Source: JASLCR01 sp036405235 (GTDB lineage: Bacteria > Patescibacteriota > Saccharimonadia > Saccharimonadales > Saccharimonadaceae). Taken from it: 64,000 bases of DNA. Shown here one piece after another: positions 8,161 to 18,300 of the stretch. The notes below the pieces were generated by a model, which saw only the letters and a program-made list of their open reading frames with translations, was not told the origin of the DNA and searched no databases. The DNA lies in contig DASWYA010000001.1 in assembly GCA_036405235.1 (NCBI GenBank), positions 186,001 to 250,000 of the forward strand, given 5' to 3'. A program made the translations under genes and the position numbers. Numbering within the stretch: the stretch's first letter is position 1; each line of letters opens with the position of its first letter.

Positions 8161-8709
8161 ATGCAGGCGCAATTTATACAATTTGCGAGCGCCGCTGCCG
8201 AGCCAGAGAAAGAGACGATCTTAGAGGGACTTGGCATTGATTTCACGCTTCTTATCTTGCAGGGAATTGCATTCCTTCTGATGGTATTTGTGTTGGCAAA
8301 ATGGGTGTACCCGGTTTTTATGCGTATCATTGACGAGCGCGAGAAAAAGATTGAGGAAAGCACTAAAGCTGCCGAGAGCGCAAAAGAAGCTGCCGAAAAG
8401 GCTGAGGCAAATGTTGAGGCTGAACTCAAGAAAGCGCGGCGTGAGGCAGCTGATATCGTAGCAACTGCAAAGACTGAAGCTACTAGTATGGTGGAAAAAG
8501 CTAGCGTTGATGCGAAAACTAAAGCTGAGCGTATTGTAGCTGAAGCTAAAGAGAGTATCGAGAAAGATGTCATCAAAGCTCGTGCGGATCTTAAGAAAGA
8601 CACGCTCAAGCTCGTAAAGGAAGCGTCAAGCCTTGCAACTGCTGCTGTAGCTGATAGCAAGCTCGATGCGGCACTGATCAAAAAATCAGTTGAAGGAGCC
8701 GAAAAGTAG
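8161..8709 (+). CDS. atpF: ATP synthase F0 subunit b
   Basis: A 182-aa peripheral-stalk subunit. One N-terminal membrane span (about residues 24-48, FTLLILQGIAFLLMVFVLAKWVYPVF) is followed by a long Ala/Glu/Lys-rich coiled coil (about residues 60-150) that forms the dimeric stator. It starts 4 nt after atpE and its stop directly abuts the atpH ATG. An antisense open frame over this gene and atpH is only a composition shadow. Length and topology are normal for the family. Confidence 0.95.
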   Translation: MQAQFIQFASAAAEPEKETILEGLGIDFTLLILQGIAFLLMVFVLAKWVYPVFMRIIDEREKKIEESTKAAESAKEAAEKAEANVEAELKKARREAADIVATAKTEATSMVEKASVDAKTKAERIVAEAKESIEKDVIKARADLKKDTLKLVKEASSLATAAVADSKLDAALIKKSVEGAEK

Positions 8710-9099
8710 ATGGCACAGACAATTTCTCGACGTAAGCTCGCTGCCCAGGCGGCTTCTCGCCTATCAAAAGGTGAATCTGTAAAGAGTGTCATGCGGGAGC
8801 TTGGCGCGTATTTGATCGACCAAAAGCGAACAAAGGAGCTGAGTCTCATTGTTCGTGATATCGAGACAGCGCTTATCTCTGGCGGCACAGTGGTCGTTAC
8901 GACAACTTCAGCTCGAGCACTTTCTGCGGAGGCGAAGCAGACGATTGAGAAATTTATTACGTCTCAGTATGACGATGTAAAGAAAGTTGTACTGAGAGAG
9001 AATATTGATGAGTCAGTTATTGGCGGTGTGAAATTAGAAACAGCCGACCAAGTACTCGATGGAACAATTAAGACGAAATTAGAAAAGTTGACAGCGTAA
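8710..9099 (+). CDS. atpH: ATP synthase F1 subunit delta (short form)
   Basis: This is the stator subunit that joins F1 to the b stalk. At 129 aa it is about 50 residues shorter than typical delta (about 177-180). The C-terminal signature region (TTTSARALSAEAKQTIEKFI, then VIGGVKLETADQVLDGTIKTKLEKL) is present, while the N-terminal helical domain that binds the alpha crown is compressed. It is immediately adjacent to atpF with no gap and lies 17 nt before atpA. Assignment rests on the C-terminal motif and operon position; the shortening seems genuine because both ends are intact. Confidence 0.92.
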   Translation: MAQTISRRKLAAQAASRLSKGESVKSVMRELGAYLIDQKRTKELSLIVRDIETALISGGTVVVTTTSARALSAEAKQTIEKFITSQYDDVKKVVLRENIDESVIGGVKLETADQVLDGTIKTKLEKLTA

Positions 9100-9116
9100 G
9101 CTAGAGAGGAAAAGAT

Positions 9117-10652
9117 ATGGCAGATATTGCAGTCACAGAACTATCAAAAGAACTCCAATCAGCTATCGCTGGTTTGGATACAAAAGAAGGCCTCAAAGAC
9201 GCTGGCGTAGTCATCCGTGTAGGTGACGGCGTAGCGTGGATTCACGGCTTGACGGGCGCTGGTTACAGCGAGGTACTCGAGATCGATACACCAAATGGTG
9301 TTGTCGAAGCCTTTGCCCTCAACCTTATGGAAGATGAAATCGGTGCCGTGATCCTCGGTAATGATGCAGATGTTGCCGCCGGTAATACTGTACGTCTCAA
9401 GGGTGAAATCCTAACCGTACCAGTTGGCGAAGAACTGCTTGGTCGCGTAGTTGATCCACTTGGTCGTCCACTTGACGGTGGTCCAGCGATTAAGGCAAAG
9501 AACCGCAACCCAATTGAGCGTGAAGCCATTGGTGTGATGGGTCGTAAGCACGTGCACGAGCCGATGATGACTGGTATTATGGCAATCGATGCTATGTTCC
9601 CTATCGGTCGTGGTCAGCGTGAGCTGATTATTGGTGACCGCCAGACTGGTAAGACAGCTGTGGCGATCGACACTATGATCAACCAGGCTCGCAACAAGTC
9701 TGATATCGTTAATATTTACGTAGCTGTTGGACAGAAGCTTTCAAAGGTTGCGGCACTCGTGGAGCGCCTCAAGCAAGAAGGTGTGATGGAGCAGACTATC
9801 GTAGTTGCGACTGGCCCGTCTGATCCGGCTTCCCTCCTCTACCTCGCACCATATGCAGGTACAGCCATGGGTGAATACTTCCGCGACAAGGGTGGTCACG
9901 CACTGATGATCTACGACGATCTTACAAAGCATGCTGTTGCCTACCGTCAGATGTCACTTCTTCTCCGTCGTCCACCAGGACGTGAGGCCTTCCCTGGAGA
10001 TGTTTTCTATCTTCACTCTCGCCTTCTTGAGCGTTCAGCGAAGCTTTCTGACGACCTCGGTGCAGGTTCACTCACAGCGCTACCAATCATCGAGACACAG
10101 GCCGGTGACATTTCTGCTTATATCCCGACTAACGTCATCTCTATCACTGACGGTCAGATCTTTATGGAAACCGACCTCTTCAACCAAGGCATCCGCCCAG
10201 CGATTTCTGCTGGACTCTCGGTGAGTCGTGTTGGTGGTGATGCACAGACAAAAGCTGTTAAGTCAGTCTCTGGTCACCTGAAGCTTGGCCTTTCACAGTT
10301 CCGTGAGCTTGCAGCATTTGCGCAATTTGGCTCTGACCTCGATGATGCTACAAAGGCACAAATCGACCGTGGTCAACGCCTTACAGAACTACTCAAGCAG
10401 CCACAGTACCAGCCGATGAGTATCTGGGAGCAATGTGCATCAATCTTTGCAGTTGATTCTGGTGCGTTTGACGCTGTACCTGTTGCTAAGATTAAGGGCG
10501 CGCAAGTTGCGATGCTTACAAAGCTCTGGACTGACCATAAGAAGGATATGCAAGAGCTTAACAAGGGTGCAGAAAAAGTTGAAAAAGAATCTGCAGTAGC
10601 AAAGCTTATCGAAAAAGTTGCAAAGTCTGCTGCGAAAGGATTTGAAAGCTAA
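9117..10652 (+). CDS. atpA: ATP synthase F1 subunit alpha
   Basis: This 511-aa non-catalytic nucleotide-binding subunit has an N-terminal beta barrel, then the Walker A GDRQTGKT near residue 172, and [30 protein letters not shown] containing the Walker B strand. [17 protein letters not shown] is the alpha-specific signature with the Arg finger. Length is normal. A Shine-Dalgarno (AGAGAGGAAA) precedes the ATG. It is followed by a short ORF that leads into atpG. Confidence 0.99.
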   Translation: MADIAVTELSKELQSAIAGLDTKEGLKDAGVVIRVGDGVAWIHGLTGAGYSEVLEIDTPNGVVEAFALNLMEDEIGAVILGNDADVAAGNTVRLKGEILTVPVGEELLGRVVDPLGRPLDGGPAIKAKNRNPIEREAIGVMGRKHVHEPMMTGIMAIDAMFPIGRGQRELIIGDRQTGKTAVAIDTMINQARNKSDIVNIYVAVGQKLSKVAALVERLKQEGVMEQTIVVATGPSDPASLLYLAPYAGTAMGEYFRDKGGHALMIYDDLTKHAVAYRQMSLLLRRPPGREAFPGDVFYLHSRLLERSAKLSDDLGAGSLTALPIIETQAGDISAYIPTNVISITDGQIFMETDLFNQGIRPAISAGLSVSRVGGDAQTKAVKSVSGHLKLGLSQFRELAAFAQFGSDLDDATKAQIDRGQRLTELLKQPQYQPMSIWEQCASIFAVDSGAFDAVPVAKIKGAQVAMLTKLWTDHKKDMQELNKGAEKVEKESAVAKLIEKVAKSAAKGFES

Positions 10653-10682
10653 ACTATGACTGCACGCATGGAAGGAACACCT

Positions 10683-10826
10683 ATGAGCGGCGAAGCCTCT
10701 AAGCGGGAGTCTTTAAGTGCTGAGATTGTCGAGGGACTTCCATTCCTGAGCATTGTTCAGCTTCAAGGTGTACTGACTATAATCCGTGCACGCCGCAGTC
10801 AGACTAAAGGAGATGTAGATGCCTAG
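10683..10826 (+). CDS. small ORF between atpA and atpG (47 aa)
   Basis: The frame from 10656 to the TAG at 10826 gives up to 56 residues. I prefer the third ATG at 10683 because GGAAGGAA lies 6 nt before it. The product (MSGEASKRESLSAEIVEG..., ending RARRSQTKGDVDA) has a hydrophobic middle (LPFLSIVQLQGVLTII) flanked by charged ends. It overlaps the atpG start by 8 nt (ATGCCTAG), so its translation would couple into atpG. I recognise no family. It is either a new accessory protein of this ATP synthase or a coupling ORF. Size and overlap closely resemble the ORF after atpG. Confidence 0.5.
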   Translation: MSGEASKRESLSAEIVEGLPFLSIVQLQGVLTIIRARRSQTKGDVDA

Positions 10827-11681
10827 TCAACGTCAACTAAAGGGGCGCATTCGCTCGGTAAAAAGTACCAAGCAGATTACTAAGGCTATGCAGATGGTCG
10901 CGGCGAGCAAGATGCGTCGAGCACAAGAGGCCACCAAGGCTACAGCTCCATACACACAGACTGCACGCGCAATCCTAGCTCACCTAGCAGCACAAGGTGC
11001 AACTGACGGACATCCGCTCTTTGAGTCGCGAGAAGTCAAGAAGCGTTTGCTCATTGTCGTTGCAAGTGATAAAGGTTTGGCTGGTGCATACAACTCAAAT
11101 ATTGCTAAAACGTATGTACGCGAACTCTTGGCCGATGATCGAAGCGGTGTAAAAACCAGTTCGATCGCTATTGGTCGCAAGGTAACACAATTCGTAACTC
11201 GTCTAAAGGATGCTGAGCTAATCGGTGCATATGAAGACCTGCCAGATGTACTTGAAGGAACGGAGCTTCGCGCTACGCTCGATACAGCATTTGCGATGTT
11301 CTCTAGTGGCGAAGTTGATGCCGTTGATATGGTATATACCGAGTTTGTCAGTAGCATTACGCAGACAGCAAAAGTTGAACGACTACTGCCAGCGGGTACT
11401 GGCCTTGACGTAGAAGATACAATTCCTGAAGAAGCACTATTTGAACCAGACACTGAGACGGTGCTTGCGGGTGTCGTCTATCGTCTGCTCGGTGCACAGC
11501 TTTTCCAGGCATTCCTCGATTCACGTGCCTCTGAGCATAGTATGCGCATGCTGGCGATGAAAAATGCGACTGATAATGCATCTGACTTGATCGACGACCT
11601 GACGCTAGCAATGAACAAGGCTCGACAAGCTGCAATTACCCAAGAGCTCGCAGAGATTAGTGGTGGTGCGGAGGCGATGAA

Positions 11682-11685
<4 letters not shown>
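10819..11685 (+). CDS. atpG: ATP synthase F1 subunit gamma
   Basis: This 288-aa central rotor shaft starts PSQRQLKGRIRSVKSTKQITKAMQMVAASKMRRAQ, the diagnostic N-terminal helix. It ends with the matching C-terminal helix (MLAMKNATDNASDLIDDLTLAMNKARQAAITQELAEISGGAEAM), and the two pair as a coiled coil inside the alpha3beta3 ring. A Shine-Dalgarno AAAGGAGAT lies before the ATG. It overlaps the preceding small ORF by 8 nt and the following one by 4 nt (ATGA). Length and motifs are normal. Confidence 0.98.
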
Positions 11686-13215
<1,530 letters not shown>

Positions 13216-13218
13216 CCA

Positions 13219-13641
13219 GTGAATCTCCAGCTTGTTACCCTTACTGGTGTAAAAGTTGACTCAGATGTCTACGAGGTTCAGCTGCCAACCGCGGCTGGAC
13301 CGATAGGTGTATTCCCTGGTCACGAGCCACTTGTTTCTATGGCCGTACCGGGTGCAATTGCTGTACGCTATAAAAAAGGCGATCCAGAGAGCCAGATAGA
13401 TTACTTTGCTATCGGTGGTGGTGTGATAGAGATTAATCAAGAGGCTGTAAAAGTACTAGTAGACGAGGCTGATCATGGAGATGATATCGTGGAAGCTGAA
13501 TCAAAAGCAGCCCTCGATAAAGCACTTGCTATGCAAAAGAGTGCTAAAAATGCTGTAGAGCTTGAGAAAGCGACCGCCTTGGTAGATCGTCACCAAGTAC
13601 GCTTAAACGTAGCTGGCCTACGCCGTCGACATCGTCGCTAA
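13219..13641 (+). CDS. atpC: ATP synthase F1 subunit epsilon
   Basis: This 140-aa subunit of the central stalk couples rotation to catalysis and can inhibit ATP hydrolysis. The N-terminal beta-sandwich has AAGPIGVFPGHEPLVSM and YFAIGGGVIEINQEAVKVLVDEA, both typical. The C-terminal two-helix arm (about residues 90-140) is present and ends in an unusually basic tail (RRRHRR). It uses a GTG start 3 nt after atpD. It is the last gene of the operon; a hairpin terminator follows. Confidence 0.96.
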   Translation: MNLQLVTLTGVKVDSDVYEVQLPTAAGPIGVFPGHEPLVSMAVPGAIAVRYKKGDPESQIDYFAIGGGVIEINQEAVKVLVDEADHGDDIVEAESKAALDKALAMQKSAKNAVELEKATALVDRHQVRLNVAGLRRRHRR

Positions 13642-13648
13642 ATAATGG

Positions 13649-14590
13649 CTACTCCGACAAGATAGCGCGGACTTCGTCCGTGCTTTTTGTATGCATGAGT
13701 TTGTCGCGAAGTTCAGCAGCGCCTTCAAAGCTATTGACGTAGATCTTGAAGAAGCGTTTGAGTGTGTCGAACGGTCGCTTCGTGAGGTCGGAGTATTGAT
13801 CGTATAGATCGAGCTGAGTTTTGAGTAATCCAAGAAGTTCTTCTTTTGTATGGAGTTTTGGCTCGTGTTCGAAAGCGTATGGATTGTGAAAAATACCGCG
13901 GCCTATCATGATGCCGTTAACGCCCGGATGTTCGGCGGCGATTTTTAAGCCTTGCTCTCTGTCTTCGATATCACCGTTAATAGTAAGTAGTGTGTTCGGT
14001 GCGACTTTGTCGCGAAGGGCGACAATCTCTGGGATTAGTTCAAAGTGTGCAGGCACTTTACTCATCTCTTTTTTAGTGCGCAAATGAATAGTAAGATTCT
14101 CGATATTTTGCTCAAGCAGTACACGCAGCCAGTCTTGCCATTCATCGACGCGCGAGTAGCCGAGGCGAGTTTTTACAGAGATCGGAAGGCCACTAGATCT
14201 AGCAGCTTCGATCATTTGACACGCTACATCTGGTGTGCGAATCATACCTGCTCCGCCTCCGGCTTTTACAGCACTGGCATCTGGACATCCCATGTTGATA
14301 TCAATTCCCTTGAAGCCGAGATCCTTACAGTGAGCGGCTAGTTTTGCTATATCGTCAGGTATGGCGCCCCAGAGTTGGGCTACGAGGCTCGTTTCATCCT
14401 TGGTTTTAACAAGTCGTCCGCCAATCGCTTTTTCTCCAGCGTGTACCCAGCCGGTAGCATTGGTAAATTCACTAAAGTATAGATCTGGCGCTCCGGCTTT
14501 TTCTACGACATGACGAAAGACGACGTCAGTCACTGCCTCCATTGGAGCGAGGATAAAAAATGGTTGCGGAAGGTCGCGCCAGAAAGACAT
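13649..14590 (-). CDS. dus: tRNA-dihydrouridine synthase
   Basis: This 313-aa FMN-dependent enzyme reduces uridine to dihydrouridine in tRNA D-loops. The N-terminal FILAPMEAVTDVVFR, GFKGIDINMGCPDASAVKAGGGAGMI (the Cys is the catalytic acid) and the FMN site MIGRGIFHNPYAF are all present, in a TIM barrel with a small C-terminal helical domain. It lies 8 nt after a 54-codon ORF on the same strand and converges on atpC. The 3' end of its coding sequence contains the atp operon terminator. The Dus subgroup (A, B or C) is not resolved. Confidence 0.95.
   Translation of the reverse strand: MSFWRDLPQPFFILAPMEAVTDVVFRHVVEKAGAPDLYFSEFTNATGWVHAGEKAIGGRLVKTKDETSLVAQLWGAIPDDIAKLAAHCKDLGFKGIDINMGCPDASAVKAGGGAGMIRTPDVACQMIEAARSSGLPISVKTRLGYSRVDEWQDWLRVLLEQNIENLTIHLRTKKEMSKVPAHFELIPEIVALRDKVAPNTLLTINGDIEDREQGLKIAAEHPGVNGIMIGRGIFHNPYAFEHEPKLHTKEELLGLLKTQLDLYDQYSDLTKRPFDTLKRFFKIYVNSFEGAAELRDKLMHTKSTDEVRAILSE
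13665..13688 (+). terminator. Rho-independent terminator of the ATP synthase operon
   Basis: GCGCGGAC and GTCCGTGC pair over 8 bp (one G-U on the plus strand) around a short UUC loop, followed by five T residues. It lies 24 nt after the atpC stop and inside the 3' end of dus. Confidence 0.8.
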
Positions 14591-14598
14591 ATTGGAGG

Positions 14599-14763
14599 TT
14601 ATTCTACGCCTGGAATAATATCAGTGCCATCACGATTTTCGCCAAACTCTTCGTGAAGTGATTCGAGCACACTCACGGTCTTCCCGAGATTACGATGTTG
14701 CCGTGCGTCTGCAGAAAGGTCTACTCCACGCATTTCTTCGTCTTGTGTATGATATGCTTCCAT
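14599..14763 (-). CDS. small ORF upstream of dus (54 aa)
   Basis: An ATG preceded at 8 nt by AAAAGGAGTT opens a 54-codon frame (MEAYHTQDEEMRGVDL..., ending GTDIIPGVE). It stops 8 nt before dus. A TGA-TATACT extended -10 (14805-14810) supplies a promoter with a leader of about 35 nt. The product is acidic and soluble, with no recognised family. The strong ribosome site and operon position support translation. It could be an independent small protein or a leader affecting dus expression. Confidence 0.55.
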   Translation of the reverse strand: MEAYHTQDEEMRGVDLSADARQHRNLGKTVSVLESLHEEFGENRDGTDIIPGVE

Positions 14764-14804
14764 GGCATAACTCCTTTTGTGTATGTAGATTGTATTGAAC
14801 CCTC

Positions 14805-14810
14805 AGTATA
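14805..14810 (-). promoter_or_regulatory. extended -10 box for the 54-aa ORF and dus
   Basis: On the minus strand TGA-TATACT, with the start site expected near 14798. It lies just downstream of the terminator hairpin of the structured RNA, so the two units look separately transcribed. Confidence 0.55.
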
Positions 14811-14824
14811 TCACGTATGATATG

Positions 14825-15307
14825 AAAGGAAAATCTCACAGAGCCCACGAAAATATTTCATGAAATCTGTGAGATGACAGAGATGCTGTCTGAGGCGAGA
14901 CGGTGAGTCTCGAGCCTCGGATGTTAGCAATGGCTTGAGATGCGGTGATTGTGAGACCACGGGCAAGGTGTTGTGACGAAGGGGGCTACGCCTTACACCC
15001 TGCCCGCGGCCGTTTTGGGGCGACGCCCCCTTATCCCTCCCAGCTCAGAGGGCGCCGCCTGATTGGGGTGGCGGGACCTGGTCTGCGGAACCAGATCCCG
15101 CCTGTTTCAGAGCTTTGGCGGCCGTAAGCCGACCATCTTCCCCGGTTTAGCCATGACGATCTGCGTAAGTCGTCATCGCTCTGAAACATCCTCCGTTTCC
15201 GGAGGAGCATCTAAAGTATCTCTGTCATGTGCGTTGACAGGAGTACTCTATGTTGAAGCAAGAAGACGGTGATTCATACTGCAACATAGAGCACTCAACC
15301 ACCAAAC
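14825..15307 (-). ncRNA. large structured RNA of unrecognised family (about 480 nt)
   Basis: There is no convincing gene here, but dense secondary structure is bracketed by a promoter and a terminator. Helices (window positions): 15241-15255/15282-15296; GAAA-capped 7-bp hairpin 15189-15206; 15104-15113/15178-15187 enclosing 15117-15134 and 15153-15159/15170-15176; 15070-15082/15090-15102; 15019-15028/15050-15059; 14957-14971/14995-15009; 14892-14901/14907-14918; and a long-range 9-11-bp helix 14874-14884/15218-15228 closing the core. Five positions that are A-C mismatches on the plus strand become G-U pairs on the minus strand, which fixes the direction. The 3' end is a 10-bp hairpin (14833-14842/14866-14875) followed by TTTTCCTTT. 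I find no tmRNA, RNase P (no GAGGAAAGTCC), SRP or 6S hallmarks. Confidence 0.8.
14833..14875 (-). terminator. intrinsic terminator of the structured RNA
   Basis: ATCTCACAGA pairs with TCTGTGAGAT (10 bp, 23-nt loop that can itself fold as TTTCATGAAA) and is followed on the minus strand by TTTTCCTTT. Confidence 0.75.
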
Positions 15308-15313
15308 ATACTT

Positions 15314-15342
15314 ATTATATCGTAAAATAGACTAATCATCAA
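15314..15342 (-). promoter_or_regulatory. promoter of the structured RNA
   Basis: On the minus strand TTGATG (15337-15342), exactly 17 nt, then TATAAT (15314-15319). This is the best -35/-10 pair in the window. Initiation is expected near 15307. The -35 box overlaps the 3' end of the helicase gene. Confidence 0.8.
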
Positions 15343-18300
15343 GAGATGAGATAATATCATCTTCGAAAGCAAGGATTCCCTTATGATTTTCTGGATACTT
15401 AGAGGTATCCGGCAGGTCGAGCGTGATGATCTTTTGCCATACCGCCTCTATGAGACGAGAAAAACGTGTCAATTCGTCTTTATCCCAGTCGATCTCTAGA
15501 GATACGATAGTGCCGCTTTCGGTTGGCTCAACAAACTGTAGATAAGACCTGTCGACTGTGTACGGGCTATAGTCTGCAGAGTGTTCGACAAGCAGTTTGT
15601 AAAACATTAGCTGCTGACGATATTTGTGAAGCTTAATCTTCTCAAAATCAGCCTTGCCTTTCCAGCTCAAGGATGGCTTACCAGTTTTGTAATCAACTAC
15701 GGTGATCGACTTTGCTTCTTGATCGATATCGACCACGTCTAAGGTGCCAGTGAGTCGTGCATCTCCTACTCGACTTTGCTGGTATGAAAAATTAAGTTCA
15801 GGAAGTTGTGTAGTGGTAAAGTTTTCATATTCATGACTTAAGAATTGTTGGAGATAGTCAACTCCTCGCTTGTGATAAAGATTGAAATCCCCTTCGCTTA
15901 GCTGAAAATCTGCCAGGTTTGCTTCAAAATCTATCAGCAAATCTTCGACCGGTCGACGCTTACCTGTGCTTACAAGATGAGAGTGTGCCCGCTGAAGGGT
16001 GCGATGAACAGCTGAGCCATATGCGGCATTTGGACTCATCGCCTGAGGAAATCTGAGTAGACTACCGAGCAAAAACGCTTCGGGGCCGCCGCGTGTTATG
16101 TCGAGGAATGTACCTAGGTGTGTTGCGCTGAGCTTGTATTTTTCGAGAGTTGAAGCAAGCAGTGTTTTCATGTCGCCACGAGGGAGTTCTGTGAGCGGCT
16201 GATGCCACGATGTCTGTATTTGCTCAATGCGAGCATCAACCGAGGATGCTTTCTCGGGCAAAAGAGTTGAGGCTTTTTCGGATAGAAAGCTTGCCACAAG
16301 TGTAGGACTTCCATTGTCGCTGGTGAGGCTGTATGAGACATGAAGATTAGATCTTGCTCTAGTCATTGCTACGAAAAAGAGCCGGAGGCGCTCATCATAG
16401 GTGTTCCCTGACGGAGCAAGCGGGAGATTTTCTGGATAGTTGATTGACCGAGACCGGCTTCGTACTCTTTCACCCCAAGTGCTGTCGATTGAGCCGTAGA
16501 TATAGACGTGTTCAAACTCAAGACCTTTTGATTTATGTGCAGTCATGAGATGTATGTGGCTACTCATCTCGGCGCTTGGGCTTCTGGTGGAAGTAATGAC
16601 TGAGCTGAGTTCTTTATGGAGGCGAATAAATTCAAGAAAGTCTACAAGTTTTGGCTTATCGGACGAGGCGTGCTCTCGGAGCTTGGTCCGAATAGTTCGA
16701 AGTGCCTCGAGATACTCTAGATAAGCTTCTGGTGTATCGTTCTGCTTTTGATTACCGAAGAAATAGCTATATAGTGGCGATGAGAAGTCTGAGGTATCGA
16801 CATGTGGGGCGCCAGTAAGCTTGTCAAGCATGGGCTCAAGTGGCGTGATAAGACTCAGACTGGCTAGGCCGATGAGCCAAGTATGAAAATCTGCAAAATC
16901 TGGATTGTCGCTCATTATCTCGAGCCAAGATATTCGCTCTTTGGATGCTTTCAAGCTCAACTTCCAGAGTTTGGACGGCTCAATTCCCCAGGCAGGATGT
17001 GCTAAAAGATTTGGCAAAAGCGAATTCGCCGAGAGGAAGTCTGAAGTAGCGAGTGCGTGAACAATCTGAGCTAGCAGCTCTAGTTGTATGATAATGTCGC
17101 TTTCAAGCACATTGTCTCGTCGTTCGTAATTGACTGATAGATTATGGCGTGTTAGGTATGGCAGTAGATCGAGCAACTCTTGGTGTTTACGAGCAAGTAC
17201 GGCTATTGATGAAGCTGCTACACCGGCATCTATTGATTCTCTTATGCTGCGAGCCAAGGAATCGCGTTCATCACTGGCCGTGTGAAATGATGTAAAGTTA
17301 ACCTTACTTCCCTGATTTTCGTAGTGTGCTTTGAGTGTCTTGTCTAGTTCCGGTAGGTAATTCTCGAGTCTATCTTCTCCCTGCGTGATGACATCTCGTG
17401 CCGCATGGAGAATCTTGTCGGTTGAGCGATAGTTGTCAGTTAGAGTGATTACTCTGGTCGTTTCATAAAGATCTTTAAACTGCAGGATGTTGCTAATCTC
17501 GGCGCCTTGGAAACTATAGATCGCCTGATCATCATCGCCGACAACCATAATATTTGGCGCACCCTCACTTGCAGGACTATTTGCGAGACTGCGCAGCAAG
17601 CGCGACTGTGCAAGGTTTGTATCTTGGAATTCGTCAACCATGATGTAGAGATACTTTTCTTGTAAATTGTATCTGAGATCATCAAATACCTCGAGCGCAT
17701 GAACGACTCTCAGTACCATGTCGTCAAAATCGTAAAGTTCTTTTTCCTGCATGCGCATAAGGTACTGATAATAGATAAAGCTGACTGCTCGGAGTTTCTT
17801 CGTGCGTTTTCGGTCTTTAAAAACGAATGCATCTTGATCATTTTTCTCAAGCCATTTATTCCTCCAGGCGGTAATTGGCTTAGTGGAGTCTGCTAGACGT
17901 GCGCTATCGACAGCATGGGAGATGCTGAGCGCTAGAGTATCGACAAGCGAGTTGATTTGCGGCGGGAGAGTGCCAAGCTTAAGGCTTGCAATACTGTGCG
18001 CAATAGGTACGAGCTCGTCGGCCGTTGTCTTTGAGATTCGGCGGGAAAAAACAGTTGCAAGCTCTGACTCGCAAGTATCAAGAACACGTTCATTATCATC
18101 AAGTACCTGGAGTAATTCATCGCTAGTTAAGCCGCTTTTTTTCAATTCTGATATAACTCGAATCGTATCGCTCAGATGTGTAAATTCGCCGTTCATAGTG
18201 CTAGCGAGTGGATTTACGTGGTCAAGTTCTTCAAAGATGCCGCGTAGGATTTCGTAGACATTAAGATCGCTTGCTGGATGAAAATCTGCACCCTGGTAAA

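Noticed and set aside
8064..8888. 274-aa minus-strand ORF over atpE, atpF and atpH
   Set aside because: Ser/Ala-rich antisense shadow of the Ala/Lys/Glu-rich b subunit; the plus-strand genes are certain.
14945..15272. Plus-strand ORFs of 60 and 69 aa in the RNA region
   Set aside because: Arg/Gly/Pro-rich translations of GC-rich paired segments; they have no start signals, and the G-U evidence puts the transcript on the other strand.
14825..15307. tmRNA or RNase P RNA identity for the structured region
   Set aside because: No CCA-ended tRNA-like domain or tag frame, and no conserved GAGGAAAGTCC or its pairing partner on either strand; a 7-nt resemblance (CGGCTTA) to RNase P is too little.
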